This document shows positions 53,377 to 61,610 of a stretch of 64,000 nt of DNA, one piece after another. The stretch spans positions 310,001 through 374,000 of the forward strand of contig OZ238992.1 in assembly GCA_965183885.1 (NCBI GenBank), given 5' to 3'. Made by a program: the position numbers and the translations under genes. Origin of the DNA: UWMA-0277 sp965183885. GTDB lineage: Bacteria; Bacteroidota; Bacteroidia; Flavobacteriales; BACL11. Below the pieces are notes generated by a model, which was not told the DNA's origin, did no database searches, and saw only the letters and a program-made list of their open reading frames with translations. How positions within the stretch are numbered: the stretch's first letter is position 1; every line of letters starts with the position of its first letter.

Positions 53377-55725
53377 ATGAAAAGATTAATATACTCTTTA
53401 ATACTAATTATTACCTCATCTGTTTTATCAAATGCTCAAAATTATACTATCAGCTCCTATACTGGAGATGATAAAAATTATAGTTCTTCAGCATACCCAT
53501 ACACCTATCCATCCGAATCAGACAACTTATCAACTTGGTATTCTCTTCCTTTTGCTTGGAATTTTTATGGACAACCTGTTACTGGATATAGAGTTGCTCA
53601 TGATGGCTATATTACATTTGAAAATACAAATGGATTATCAATAGGAAACAATACCAGTTTGCCAAATAGTACAGGACCAAACAATGCAATTTATGCATGT
53701 TGGGATAACTTTACTATGGAAGCTTCATTATCAATACAGACCTTTGGAGTAGCCCCAAATAGAATTCACGTAATACGATGGTTTAGCCTGAACTACCCAG
53801 GAGGAGCATCTTTTGGAGATGACTTTAGTGTTGAACTTCAAATAAAAGAAAATTGTGCTGATTTTGACATTATTATTAAAGAAAGAAACATTAGCACTAA
53901 CTCTTCATTTTACCCTATGATAAATACTACAATTGGATGCGAAAATATAGATGGAACTATTGGATGTCAGGTAGCCGGAAGTCCTAATTACATTCCTTCT
54001 GCACCAACAGGTTCAGAAGATTACGAAGTATATCGATTCAGTTGGAATGGACCAATAGTAAATGATGCTTCCTTAATTGGGATAAACATAGGAAACCATT
54101 TAAACATTGGAGATCATAAGCTAGAAGGAATTGTCAGAAATGAAGGAGACTCAGCACTAATATCATACGATATAAACTATACCCTAGACGGAGGGCCCGT
54201 GCAAACAACAACAAAAATAGTAGATACTGACACTTTATTTGGGGGCTATTGCGAAATTGCAATCAACACTCTTCTTAACGCCAATGAGATATCATGGCAT
54301 ATTACAAATTCAAACGGAACAACTATTGCTCAAGGCAATGGATATTCTAACAACAACAATTATAACTCAACATACTGTTTGCCTACAGGTTATTATATTT
54401 TTAACTGGAATGATTCTCTTGGAGATGGATGGAATGGAAGCCAATATTCTATAATTAATGGTAACGGATCATCAATCTACACCTTTTCTCCAAATACTGG
54501 ATTTAGTGGCTCAAATAGCTTTTTAATATCAGCTAATGAATGTGTTCTGAATGTCACATCTGACATAACAAATTCTAAAACATCTTACTGGTCACATCCA
54601 ACCCTAATAAATATAAGTTCGCCTTCAGAGAACTACGAGCTTAAGACCTGGGTAAGTAATGTAAACGGACAAATAGATGACATGAACTGCAATGATACAT
54701 TAACCGAATATATAACAGGATTTAATAACACAAGTGCTAATAAAAAAGTATTACTAGAAGAATGGACTGGAACATGGTGCGGTTATTGTTATGATGGAAT
54801 ATTAGTATTAGACAACATTAAAGACCAACATGGTGATGATGTTATTATAACTGCTATTCATAATAACGACTCAATGGCTGGCGCATCAGAATTATTAAGA
54901 GGAGTATTTGCATCATCAGCATTCCCAACAGCAGTTGTTGACAGAAAACCATATTATGCAAATAATCCAAGCAATGGTTATGCCAATTATATAAACAGCA
55001 ATGAGGCTTTAAACAGAAGTATTTGGCCATATGCAGTTACAAACCAAAAAAGTGATTTCACACCCCTAGATATTAATATTAATCACAATTGGGACCCAGT
55101 AACAAGAGAGATTATTGCTGACATTAAAGTAGACTATACCGACAACTCAGCTGGGGATGTAAGGATTGTATTAATGATAGTTGAAGATAGTATAATTAAA
55201 AGTGGCTTTGGATGGGACCAATCTGGAGCTCCAAGTTCTCCTTTTATTCATAAACATGTATTAAGAAACTATGTTAACTCTGGGCCCTATGGAATTGATG
55301 GAATAATACCTCATATTGTAAGTTCAGGAGACTCTTACCAACATCAATTTTCCTATACATTACCAAATCAATTTGATGAAAATCAGGTTTCATTAGTTGC
55401 TGCTGTAGTTAAATATATGAAAGGAAATGACAACGGGTATGTAAGTGTAATTTCACAGAGGTATGTATATAATGCTCAAAAGAAACATTTAATGAACTTT
55501 TCTATTCCTTTAGATATTGACGAAAACAAAAGTAAACTACAGATTTACCCCAACCCTACAAATGGGCTTATATATTTATCTGAAAGCATAGCATACAAAC
55601 TCTACGATATATTAGGCACATTAGTTAAACAAGGAAAAGGAAAAAGTATTGACTTATCTACTTACTCAAATGGTATATACATCTTAGAAAGCAAAACTAA
55701 AAGAATAAAGATTGTAAAAGAATAA
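53377..55725 (+). CDS. Secreted Omp28-domain protein with type A T9SS sorting domain
   Basis: A 782-residue exported protein. The signal peptide (about 1-20, ending SNAQ) is followed by a beta-rich region similar to nidogen/galactose-binding-type domains (residues 25-230). A middle beta-sandwich region comes next. The Omp28-related thioredoxin-like domain starts near residue 455, with KKVLLEEWTGTWCGYCYDG (a CxYC redox-type pair) and FPTAVVDRKPYY. The type A T9SS domain is the last 70 residues or so (IYPNPTNGLIYLSE; YSNGIYILESKT). The substrate is unknown. A weak promoter-like TATCTTCG lies at 53342-53349. Confidence 0.82.
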   Translation: MKRLIYSLILIITSSVLSNAQNYTISSYTGDDKNYSSSAYPYTYPSESDNLSTWYSLPFAWNFYGQPVTGYRVAHDGYITFENTNGLSIGNNTSLPNSTGPNNAIYACWDNFTMEASLSIQTFGVAPNRIHVIRWFSLNYPGGASFGDDFSVELQIKENCADFDIIIKERNISTNSSFYPMINTTIGCENIDGTIGCQVAGSPNYIPSAPTGSEDYEVYRFSWNGPIVNDASLIGINIGNHLNIGDHKLEGIVRNEGDSALISYDINYTLDGGPVQTTTKIVDTDTLFGGYCEIAINTLLNANEISWHITNSNGTTIAQGNGYSNNNNYNSTYCLPTGYYIFNWNDSLGDGWNGSQYSIINGNGSSIYTFSPNTGFSGSNSFLISANECVLNVTSDITNSKTSYWSHPTLINISSPSENYELKTWVSNVNGQIDDMNCNDTLTEYITGFNNTSANKKVLLEEWTGTWCGYCYDGILVLDNIKDQHGDDVIITAIHNNDSMAGASELLRGVFASSAFPTAVVDRKPYYANNPSNGYANYINSNEALNRSIWPYAVTNQKSDFTPLDININHNWDPVTREIIADIKVDYTDNSAGDVRIVLMIVEDSIIKSGFGWDQSGAPSSPFIHKHVLRNYVNSGPYGIDGIIPHIVSSGDSYQHQFSYTLPNQFDENQVSLVAAVVKYMKGNDNGYVSVISQRYVYNAQKKHLMNFSIPLDIDENKSKLQIYPNPTNGLIYLSESIAYKLYDILGTLVKQGKGKSIDLSTYSNGIYILESKTKRIKIVKE

Positions 55726-55732
55726 TTAAATT

Positions 55733-55760
55733 AAAAGCCCACTTACTTAGTGGGCTTTTA
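55733..55760. terminator. Bidirectional terminator between the Omp28 gene and sulP
   Basis: Perfect stem AAAAGCCCACT / AGTGGGCTTTT with a 5-nt loop, flanked by A-rich and T-rich tracts. It serves both convergent genes. Confidence 0.85.
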
Positions 55761-55762
55761 AT

Positions 55763-57358
55763 TTATACTTTTGTTTTTAATAGTTCTTGTCTATAATTAT
55801 CAATTGCAACAAAATAATCTGGGTCTTCCAAAACATTTACATCACAAATTTTTTCTGCCCTTTTAATCAGCTTTACACAATCAGGAGAAAGATGGCGCAA
55901 ATGAATTGTTTTTCCATTTTTCTGATAACGTTCTGCTAATTTATTTAAAGCCTCTATTGCTGACTGATCAACAACACGAGATTCTGCAAAATCAACTACC
56001 ACCTCATCAGGATCATTTTTTACATCAAATTTTGAATTAAACAATTCTATAGAACCAAAAAATAATGGCCCAAAAATTTCATAATGTTTTATTCCATGAT
56101 TATCAGTATACTTTCGCGCTCTAATCATTAATGAATTTTCCCAAGCAAATACTAGTGCAGAAACAATAACCCCAGAAATAACTGCAATAGCTAAATCAAA
56201 AACAACCGTAAGCACTGTTACTAATGCAATTACCAATACATCCGATAATGGCACCTTATTCCAAATTTTAAAAGTATTCCAGGCAAATGTTCCTATAACT
56301 ACCATAAACATAACCCCAACCAAAGCTGCAATAGGAATCATTTCAATATAAGTTGAAGCAAATAAAATAAATGCTAATAAAGCTAAAGCAGCAGTAATAC
56401 CTGACAACCTTCCTCTACCTCCTGATTTTATATTAATAATTGATTGTCCAATCATAGCACAACCACCCATACCTCCAAAAAATCCATTAATAATATTTGC
56501 AGCACCTTGCGCCATACATTCTTTATTACCATTACCATGAGTCTCTGTTAACTCATCAACCAAATTAAGCGTCATTAAAGATTCTATTAAACCAATTGCA
56601 GCTAATATTAAAGCATAAGGAGCAATAAAACCTAAAGTTTCAAAATTTAAAGATATCATAGGAACATTAAAAGTAGGCAAACCTGCCTTAATACCTTCTC
56701 CTCCTCCCTCAACTATAAAAGACTTAACAGTTTGCGTATCAATATCACCAAAAATAACAATTAACGACACAACAATTATTGCTGCAAGAGCATCAGGAAC
56801 CTTCTTAGTAATTTTTGGCAAAAAGAACATAATTCCCATTGTTAAAGCAACTAAACCAAGCATAGTATAAAGTGCTGAACCACTCAACCACTCACCTCCT
56901 GTTTGAAACATCCCTAATTGAGATGTAAAAATTACAATTGCTAAACCATTTACAAAACCCATCATTACTGAGTGTGGTATCATTCTTACAAATTTTCCCA
57001 TTTTTAACACCCCTGCTAAAGCTTGAAATATCCCCGCTAAAATTAAGGTTGCAAAAAGAAACTGCAATCCTAGCATATCACCCTCTGCTCCCATAGCATT
57101 ACCTTCCTTTATTAAATGTACCATCACTACAGCTAAAGCACCTGTAGCTCCTGAAATCATTCCTGGTCTACCTCCAAAAACAGCAGTAACTAAACCCATC
57201 ATAAAAGCACCATAAAGCCCAATAATTGGAGATATCCCCGCAACAAAAGCAAAGGCTACTGCCTCAGGAACTAAAGCTAAAGCTACTGTAAGACCTGACA
57301 ACATATCATCCTTTATAGAACCTTCTTTTGGAGTAATAAATGTAAATTTCGATTTCAT
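55763..57358 (-). CDS. SulP family anion transporter with STAS domain
   Basis: An inner-membrane transporter of the SLC26/SulP family, 531 residues, for sulfate, bicarbonate or another anion. The N-terminal motif DMLSGLTVALALVPEAVAFA and GLYGAFMMGLVTAVFGGRPG are typical, with about 12-14 membrane segments to residue 395. The cytoplasmic STAS domain follows (VVVDFAESRVVDQSAIEALN near residue 450). The specific anion cannot be told; marine relatives include the BicA bicarbonate transporters. It is the last chromosomal gene before the mobile element. A near-match box TATATTCG lies 7 nt upstream. Confidence 0.9.
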   Translation of the reverse strand: MKSKFTFITPKEGSIKDDMLSGLTVALALVPEAVAFAFVAGISPIIGLYGAFMMGLVTAVFGGRPGMISGATGALAVVMVHLIKEGNAMGAEGDMLGLQFLFATLILAGIFQALAGVLKMGKFVRMIPHSVMMGFVNGLAIVIFTSQLGMFQTGGEWLSGSALYTMLGLVALTMGIMFFLPKITKKVPDALAAIIVVSLIVIFGDIDTQTVKSFIVEGGGEGIKAGLPTFNVPMISLNFETLGFIAPYALILAAIGLIESLMTLNLVDELTETHGNGNKECMAQGAANIINGFFGGMGGCAMIGQSIINIKSGGRGRLSGITAALALLAFILFASTYIEMIPIAALVGVMFMVVIGTFAWNTFKIWNKVPLSDVLVIALVTVLTVVFDLAIAVISGVIVSALVFAWENSLMIRARKYTDNHGIKHYEIFGPLFFGSIELFNSKFDVKNDPDEVVVDFAESRVVDQSAIEALNKLAERYQKNGKTIHLRHLSPDCVKLIKRAEKICDVNVLEDPDYFVAIDNYRQELLKTKV

Positions 57359-57423
57359 AATCTTCCGAATATAAATACAACAGAAAAAATCAAAGGAGAA
57401 ATAATTTTATCCCTAGAGTTTTC

Positions 57424-57488
57424 TATTTTTGTTAATAAATTAAGCGTGTTCATTCTTTTATTTTTGTTCTTTTTTGATTATTTTTGTT
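57424..57488. repeat. Three copies of TATTTTTGTT before the integrase
   Basis: The 10-mer TATTTTTGTT occurs at 57424-57433, 57459-57468 and 57479-57488. Each copy also matches TAnnTTTG, so one may be the integrase promoter. The cluster lies at the boundary between the sulP gene and the integrase, where an attachment site is expected, so the copies may instead be integrase arm-type sites. Confidence 0.45.
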
Positions 57489-57495
57489 ATCATAT

Positions 57496-57523
57496 TGTCC
57501 CTTTGTTGTTTTTTCAAGGGACA
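57496..57523. repeat. Inverted repeat just upstream of the integrase
   Basis: Arms TGTCCCTT and AAGGGACA (8 bp) around a 12-nt, T-rich loop, ending 14 nt before the integrase ATG. It could be a core-type recombination site, an operator, or an RNA hairpin over the start. Confidence 0.4.
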
Positions 57524-57537
57524 TAAAATATTTACTT

Positions 57538-58641
57538 ATGAAAATTACTTTAAGACAAAAACAATTAAGTGCTGGCAGGGTTAGCCTTTACTTAGATATT
57601 TATCAACCTCTCAATGCAAAAAAAAGATACAAGGAATATTTAAAGCTCTATATTTTTTCAAGCCCCAAAGATAAAAAAGAAAAGGGTATTAACAAGGAAA
57701 CATTATTACTTGCTGAAAGCATAGCCGCAAAAAGACTATTAGAACTTCAAGGAGCAATTTATGGATTTAAAAAAGAAAAAGTACAATCAATAAATTTCAT
57801 CACCTACTTTAAAGAACAAGCTGAGAAAAAAACTAACCTAAAGACTTATTCCAGTTGGACTTCTGTTCTGAATCACCTAATAATATTTTCTAGTACTCAC
57901 GTTCCTTTTAAGGACATTGATGAATCTTGGCTAGAAAACTTCAAAAACTATTTACTGAAAGAGGCTAGAAAAAGCAATAAGAGTCCTCTTTCTAAAAACA
58001 CCTCTCATCATTATTATAGCCTATTAAGAGCTTGTTTAAAACAAGCTTATAGAGAAAAAATTATTTCTTATAACCCTTCTGACAATATTAAAAGTATAAA
58101 AAAAACTGAAATACAAAGGGAATTTTTAACTCTTGAGGAACTACAACTATTAGCAAAAACAGAATGTTATGTGCCGCTCTTAAAAACAGCTTTTCTTTTT
58201 AGTACTTTAACTGGATTAAGGTGGTCAGACATTAGTAAATTGACTTGGGAGGAAATACAACATTCAGAAGCACTAGGCTATTATTTACGATTTACACAAA
58301 CAAAAACAAAAGGAGTAGAAACCCAACCTATAAGCGAACAGGCATTTAATCTTTTAGGAGAAAGAGAAGAGCCAAGAACTAGAGTGTTTAAAGGGTTAAA
58401 TTATGGTGCATGGAATAACCTCAAATTAAGTCAATGGGTACTGAAAGCAGGTATCCCTAAGAACATCACTTTTCATTGTGCTAGACATACTTACGCTACT
58501 TTGCAATTAACTTTAGGTACAGATATTTACACAGTTTCTAAATTGTTAGGACATAAAGACATTAAAACTACTCAGATTTATGCCAATATTGTCAATGAAA
58601 AGAAAGTTGAGGCAGCAAATAAAATTCCAAATATTTTTTAA
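57538..58641 (+). CDS. Tyrosine recombinase / integrase of the mobile element
   Basis: A site-specific recombinase that would integrate and excise the element. From the chosen start it has 367 residues. The N-terminal arm-binding domain (MKITLRQKQLSAGRVSLYLD) is followed by a SAM-like core-binding domain (residues 90-200). The catalytic domain shows Arg in TGLRWSDISKL, HCARHTYATLQL (HxxR) and the nucleophile Tyr in TTQIYANI. All are intact. The ATG at 57484 is rejected because the arm-binding domain begins at 57538. It is the leftmost gene of the element; no tRNA gene adjoins it. Confidence 0.93.
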   Translation: MKITLRQKQLSAGRVSLYLDIYQPLNAKKRYKEYLKLYIFSSPKDKKEKGINKETLLLAESIAAKRLLELQGAIYGFKKEKVQSINFITYFKEQAEKKTNLKTYSSWTSVLNHLIIFSSTHVPFKDIDESWLENFKNYLLKEARKSNKSPLSKNTSHHYYSLLRACLKQAYREKIISYNPSDNIKSIKKTEIQREFLTLEELQLLAKTECYVPLLKTAFLFSTLTGLRWSDISKLTWEEIQHSEALGYYLRFTQTKTKGVETQPISEQAFNLLGEREEPRTRVFKGLNYGAWNNLKLSQWVLKAGIPKNITFHCARHTYATLQLTLGTDIYTVSKLLGHKDIKTTQIYANIVNEKKVEAANKIPNIF

Positions 58642-58649
58642 ACTACTTA

Positions 58650-59510
58650 ATGAAATTACTAGATGAAATTGAACTGAGCAATGATATTACTCAGATAGGA
58701 GGGTTATTGTTTGAAAATATCCGATTATTAAAAGATATTCAATTTGCTACTCGCTTAGTTAATGAGTTTATGCGGTCTTTGAATAAAGAGCCTTTAAGCA
58801 AAAAAGAGGTTACCGCTTTACTTAATGATTATTTAACTGAAGATTGGGAATTGGGAATAAAAACTATCCTTTTAGTTTCTGAAAAAGAACGATTTAAGTT
58901 AAACCTTAATATCGTTTATATTATAGAGCTGCTATTTTCTTATACAAATGAATTTGCCGATGCTAGTATTCTTAAACGTCTATCGTGTAAGATAGAAAAA
59001 AACAGCATCCTTAACATTAAAGACGTAACTTATACTTTAAGTAGTGATACATCTAAAATAGATAGAGATTATGTTTTTGCTGTGAGTTTACGACAAACAG
59101 CCTTACCATTAATTCCAGACTTTTTAGACTATCACTCAAAAGAGTATTCTAATAATTTTAATACTTATTTAAGTTTTGTCTTATTAGACCAATCAACTAT
59201 TCTTATGGAGAAAACAAAACAAGCGATAAAAGAATGGATGCTTGTAGATGCTGCCCATCAACATATCTCAGAAACTCCACAAATGAACTGGTTAGGAACA
59301 CAAACACAACTAGCAGAACTATTTGTTGAGTTAAAAAGAAAAGGGTTTATTAAAGAAATAGAAGCATCAAAGATTAAAAAATCTTTTACAAAGTCAAATA
59401 GCATACAACAAATCTTAAAACCCGCAATTTCTGATGATTTAGAGCCTACTTTTGAACACATTTTTACCAAAAAATACGCTCCAAAGTTTGAAAACATCAA
59501 AAAAAAGTAA
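58650..59510 (+). CDS. RteC-like mobile-element protein
   Basis: A 286-residue cytoplasmic protein rich in helices. The C-terminal part (MNWLGTQTQLAELFVELKRK, then KGFIKEIEASKIKKSFTKSN) resembles the C-terminal module of RteC-type proteins of Bacteroides conjugative transposons, which regulate excision. The N-terminal 180 residues are not recognised. It is 8 nt after the integrase and probably co-transcribed. Its role in excision control is inferred from similarity recalled from memory. Confidence 0.55.
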   Translation: MKLLDEIELSNDITQIGGLLFENIRLLKDIQFATRLVNEFMRSLNKEPLSKKEVTALLNDYLTEDWELGIKTILLVSEKERFKLNLNIVYIIELLFSYTNEFADASILKRLSCKIEKNSILNIKDVTYTLSSDTSKIDRDYVFAVSLRQTALPLIPDFLDYHSKEYSNNFNTYLSFVLLDQSTILMEKTKQAIKEWMLVDAAHQHISETPQMNWLGTQTQLAELFVELKRKGFIKEIEASKIKKSFTKSNSIQQILKPAISDDLEPTFEHIFTKKYAPKFENIKKK

Positions 59511-59545
59511 AATTTAAGCCGCTCATTTACTGATTGTTAAGTGCT

Positions 59546-59582
59546 AAAAGTCATTACGGTAATCATTACGGTAACGACTTTT
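59546..59582. repeat. Tandem 12-bp repeat inside an inverted frame
   Basis: TCATTACGGTAA occurs twice in direct tandem (59551-59562 and 59563-59574) without mismatch. The pair is flanked by the inverted arms AAAAGTC (59546-59552) and GACTTTT (59576-59582). It lies 49 nt upstream of the first helix-turn-helix gene. A regulator- or excisionase-binding site is likely; a terminator is less likely because the T run is short. Confidence 0.5.
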
Positions 59583-59630
59583 CTTAAAAAAGTTCCTCAT
59601 GTTTGCCTCGAACTTTAAAAAAACAAAACA

Positions 59631-59951
59631 ATGGACAACTTAATGTTAATCTCAGTATCACGCCACGAACTAAAATCTTTTATTGAAATAGCCGTAGAAA
59701 AGGCAATAGATATTTCAACTGCTCATCAAAAAGTAATGGAAGAAGAAAATGAGCATCTTACGATTAAAGAGGCTAGTTTATACACAAATATTGCTGTGGC
59801 TACTCTTTACGATTATACTCATAAGCGAAAAATTCCTTTCAACAAAGTGGGAAAGAAACTTATCTTTTCTAAAAAGGAACTTACAGCGTGGATTCAATCG
59901 CATAGAAAAAAAACAATAGATGAGATTGAGCAAGAAGCAAATAAAAGATAA
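59631..59951 (+). CDS. Excisionase-type helix-turn-helix protein
   Basis: A 106-residue DNA-binding protein. After about 45 residues of helix, a MerR/excisionase-like HTH_17 domain starts at HLTIKEASLYTNIAVATLYD. The wing KRKIPFNKVGKKLIFSKKEL and a helix AWIQSHRKK follow. Such proteins act as recombination directionality factors or regulators in Bacteroidota integrative elements. Its downstream neighbour (11-nt gap) is another small HTH protein. Confidence 0.8.
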   Translation: MDNLMLISVSRHELKSFIEIAVEKAIDISTAHQKVMEEENEHLTIKEASLYTNIAVATLYDYTHKRKIPFNKVGKKLIFSKKELTAWIQSHRKKTIDEIEQEANKR

Positions 59952-59962
59952 GATTCTAAACA

Positions 59963-60151
59963 ATGAAAGAAAGGAAATACAAAACCTATTCTAAAAAAGA
60001 ACTATCTAATTTGTACGGAATCAGTAGAAAGACTTTATATGCTTGGCTGCTACCAATAAAGGGTAAATTAGGAGTGTATAGGGGTAGAGCCTTCTCTCCT
60101 AGTCAAGTAAAGCAGATATTTGATTTTTTGGGAGAACCAGAAGAATTATAA
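59963..60151 (+). CDS. Small helix-turn-helix protein
   Basis: A 62-residue basic protein. KKELSNLYGISRKTLYAWLL forms a helix-turn-helix, followed by a wing (GVYRGRAFSPSQVKQIFDFL). It is typical of small regulators next to replication genes in Bacteroidota elements. It is separated by 11 nt from the excisionase-like gene and by 3 nt from the replication gene. Confidence 0.72.
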   Translation: MKERKYKTYSKKELSNLYGISRKTLYAWLLPIKGKLGVYRGRAFSPSQVKQIFDFLGEPEEL

Positions 60152-60154
60152 GCT

Positions 60155-60877
60155 ATGCAAATAATTAGAATAATAAAAAATGATAACTACACGATTATCA
60201 GTAATGATATATTTAGAGATACAGATTTATCTGCAAAAGGGAGGGGTTTACTTTGTACCCTGTTATCACTGCCTCCAGAATGGGATTTATCAATAAATGG
60301 AATTGTAGCTATTATGAAAGAGGGCAAAGATGCTGTTATGAGTGGATTTAACGAGCTTATAGATAATGGTTATATCATTAGGAATAGAGTAAGGATTAAA
60401 GGAAAATATAAAGGCTATGAGTATATAGTTTATGAAACTAAAATAACACCTAAGTCGGATAATCCGAATACGGAACATCCGAATACGGGAAAACCTGATA
60501 CGGAATATCCGAATACGGAAAAACCTGATACGGAAAACCCGACACAATTAAATAATGATACAATTAAATACTTAAATAATCAAGTAATTAATAAAGAAAA
60601 GGATTTTTTTAAAAAACCTTTGCTTGATGATGTTATTTTTTTTGTAAAAGAACAAGGCAACATAATTGATGCAAAACAATTTTTTAATCATTATGAGAGC
60701 AATGGTTGGCGAATCGGAAAAAATAAAATGGAAGATTGGAAAGCTGCCGTTCGTTCTTGGGAAAGTAGAGCAGTTGAGAACGGAGCAAAGACGGATAAAG
60801 TCGCTACGCGGCTAAAATCTCATCAAGAAGCAAAAGCATTATTGAAAAGCATACACAATGGAAATCAAAAAAATTAA
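60155..60877 (+). CDS. Replication initiation-like protein (winged HTH, DnaD/RepA_N-like)
   Basis: A 240-residue protein. The N-terminal winged-helix domain (residues 1-95; SNDIFRDTDLSAKGRGLLCT, LSINGIVAIMKEGKDAVMSG, NELIDNGYI) is the type found at the start of phage replisome organisers and RepA_N plasmid initiators. The middle (residues 104-128) is a five-fold pentapeptide repeat P-N/D-T-E/G-x. The C-terminal part (IIDAKQFFNHYESNGW, MEDWKAAVRSWESRA) is common in phage and plasmid replication proteins. Its repeats are also clear at DNA level (60464-60538). It overlaps the next gene by 20 nt. Confidence 0.72.
   Translation: MQIIRIIKNDNYTIISNDIFRDTDLSAKGRGLLCTLLSLPPEWDLSINGIVAIMKEGKDAVMSGFNELIDNGYIIRNRVRIKGKYKGYEYIVYETKITPKSDNPNTEHPNTGKPDTEYPNTEKPDTENPTQLNNDTIKYLNNQVINKEKDFFKKPLLDDVIFFVKEQGNIIDAKQFFNHYESNGWRIGKNKMEDWKAAVRSWESRAVENGAKTDKVATRLKSHQEAKALLKSIHNGNQKN
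60464..60538. repeat. Five 15-bp direct repeats inside the replication gene
   Basis: Five contiguous in-frame units (60464, 60479, 60494, 60509, 60524), each close to CCGAATACGGAAAAA; alternate units begin CCTGATACGG. They encode PNTEH, PNTGK, PDTEY, PNTEK and PDTEN. Most units contain CCG-AATA-CGG, a short hairpin-prone dyad. Iterons inside the initiator gene mark the replication origin in the RepA_N family. Confidence 0.7.
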
Positions 60878-61274
60878 TCAAAATGAATTGGAATTATTAT
60901 GTGTGGATGTTTTAACACGCTCCTTTGCAGATTTAGGACAAAAGGATAATGACCCTAGCCATAAGGTTATGTTGGCTCAGAACTTAGCTAAAGACCTTAA
61001 AAGCAGATATTCATTGCTACCATTCAAAGCAGTAGAGTTAGCATTTGAAAATGGAGTAAGAGAAACCGATAAATTTGTACTCTGTGCTGCAACTTGGTGT
61101 AAGTGGCTTAATGTAATGCAGAAAGAGATTTGGAAAGGTTGGCACAATTACAAAATTGGCAATAAACATTGCATCCAAAAGCACATATCGGAAATTATGG
61201 AGCAGCAAACAACTACATTATTGGAATATGAAAAAGGCAATAAACCCCACCAAATATCACTAAGTACGGACTAA
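60858..61274 (+). CDS. Hypothetical protein of the mobile element
   Basis: A 138-residue helical protein without signal peptide or membrane segment. It has AKDLKSRYSLLPFKAVELAF and a Trp/Cys-rich segment (CAATWCKWLNVMQKEIWKGW). I do not recognise the family. The 20-nt overlap with the replication gene suggests translational coupling and a role in replication or its control. Its last codons (HQISLSTD) are encoded by the first units of the 10-11-bp repeat array. Confidence 0.6.
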   Translation: MEIKKINQNELELLCVDVLTRSFADLGQKDNDPSHKVMLAQNLAKDLKSRYSLLPFKAVELAFENGVRETDKFVLCAATWCKWLNVMQKEIWKGWHNYKIGNKHCIQKHISEIMEQQTTTLLEYEKGNKPHQISLSTD

Positions 61275-61324
61275 GTACGCACCAAATATCACTAAGTATG
61301 CACCAAGTACGCACTAAATATTTG
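61248..61324. repeat. Iteron-like array of seven 10-11-bp repeats
   Basis: Tandem units of the form CAC[T/C]AA[G/A]TA[C/T]G. They start at 61248 (CACCAAATAT), 61258 (CACTAAGTACG), 61269 (GACTAAGTACG), 61280 (CACCAAATAT), 61290 (CACTAAGTATG), 61301 (CACCAAGTACG) and 61312 (CACTAAATATT). The 10-11-bp period equals one helix turn, as in initiator-binding iterons. The array overlaps the end of the preceding gene. Confidence 0.65.
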
Positions 61325-61406
61325 CGATTTTACTAGTAGTAGCACCCTAAAATAGCTTTACAGCTTAATAAATTGTACTGAAATAACTTTACATATACCA
61401 TGTGCC

Positions 61407-61422
61407 TCCGTATTTATACTGA
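61407..61422. promoter_or_regulatory. Near-copy of the activator palindrome
   Basis: TCCGTATTTATACTGA matches 15 of 16 bases of the core at 42368-42383 (reverse strand TCCGTATTTATACGGA). Its centre is exactly 34 bp upstream of the centre of TACTCTTG, the same spacing as at the other site. Confidence 0.5.
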
Positions 61423-61444
61423 TGTTTTTCTTATGCAGAACAAC

Positions 61445-61452
61445 TACTCTTG
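61445..61452 (+). promoter_or_regulatory. Candidate -7 box in the mobile element
   Basis: TACTCTTG matches TAnnTTTG at five of the six fixed positions (C in place of the first T of TTTG). It is supported by its position relative to the palindrome rather than by its sequence alone. It would transcribe the 38-codon frame and possibly the 61709 operon. Confidence 0.35.
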
Positions 61453-61493
61453 CGAAATAATAATTTAATAAAGGCTAGATAATAAATGTACAG

Positions 61494-61610
61494 ATGAATT
61501 ATAATAAGAATATAAAAAGACTAAAAGAAATAAATCCATCAGCAGTTACGGAGGTTATGAGTGCTAGGCTAACAATAGATACTTTTTATGACACTATAAA
61601 TTTGCTTTAA
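61494..61610 (+). CDS. Possible 38-residue peptide
   Basis: An open frame from ATG to TAA, with a basic start (MNYNKNIKRLKEINPSAV) and a helical end (SARLTIDTFYDTINLL). It begins about 40 nt after the candidate -7 box. There is no strong ribosome-binding site and no recognised family. It may be a real small protein, a remnant, or chance. Confidence 0.25.
   Translation: MNYNKNIKRLKEINPSAVTEVMSARLTIDTFYDTINLL

Noticed and set aside
58650..59510. Toxin-antitoxin or anti-phage defence gene
   Set aside because: No nuclease, NTPase or toxin motif is visible; the C-terminal part fits RteC-type mobile-element proteins better.
60290..60547. 85-codon minus-strand frame with repeated Phe-Arg-Ile
   Set aside because: It is the reverse reading of the 15-bp repeats in the replication gene.
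61248..61324. CRISPR array
   Set aside because: The units are 10-11 bp without unique spacers, and no cas gene is present.
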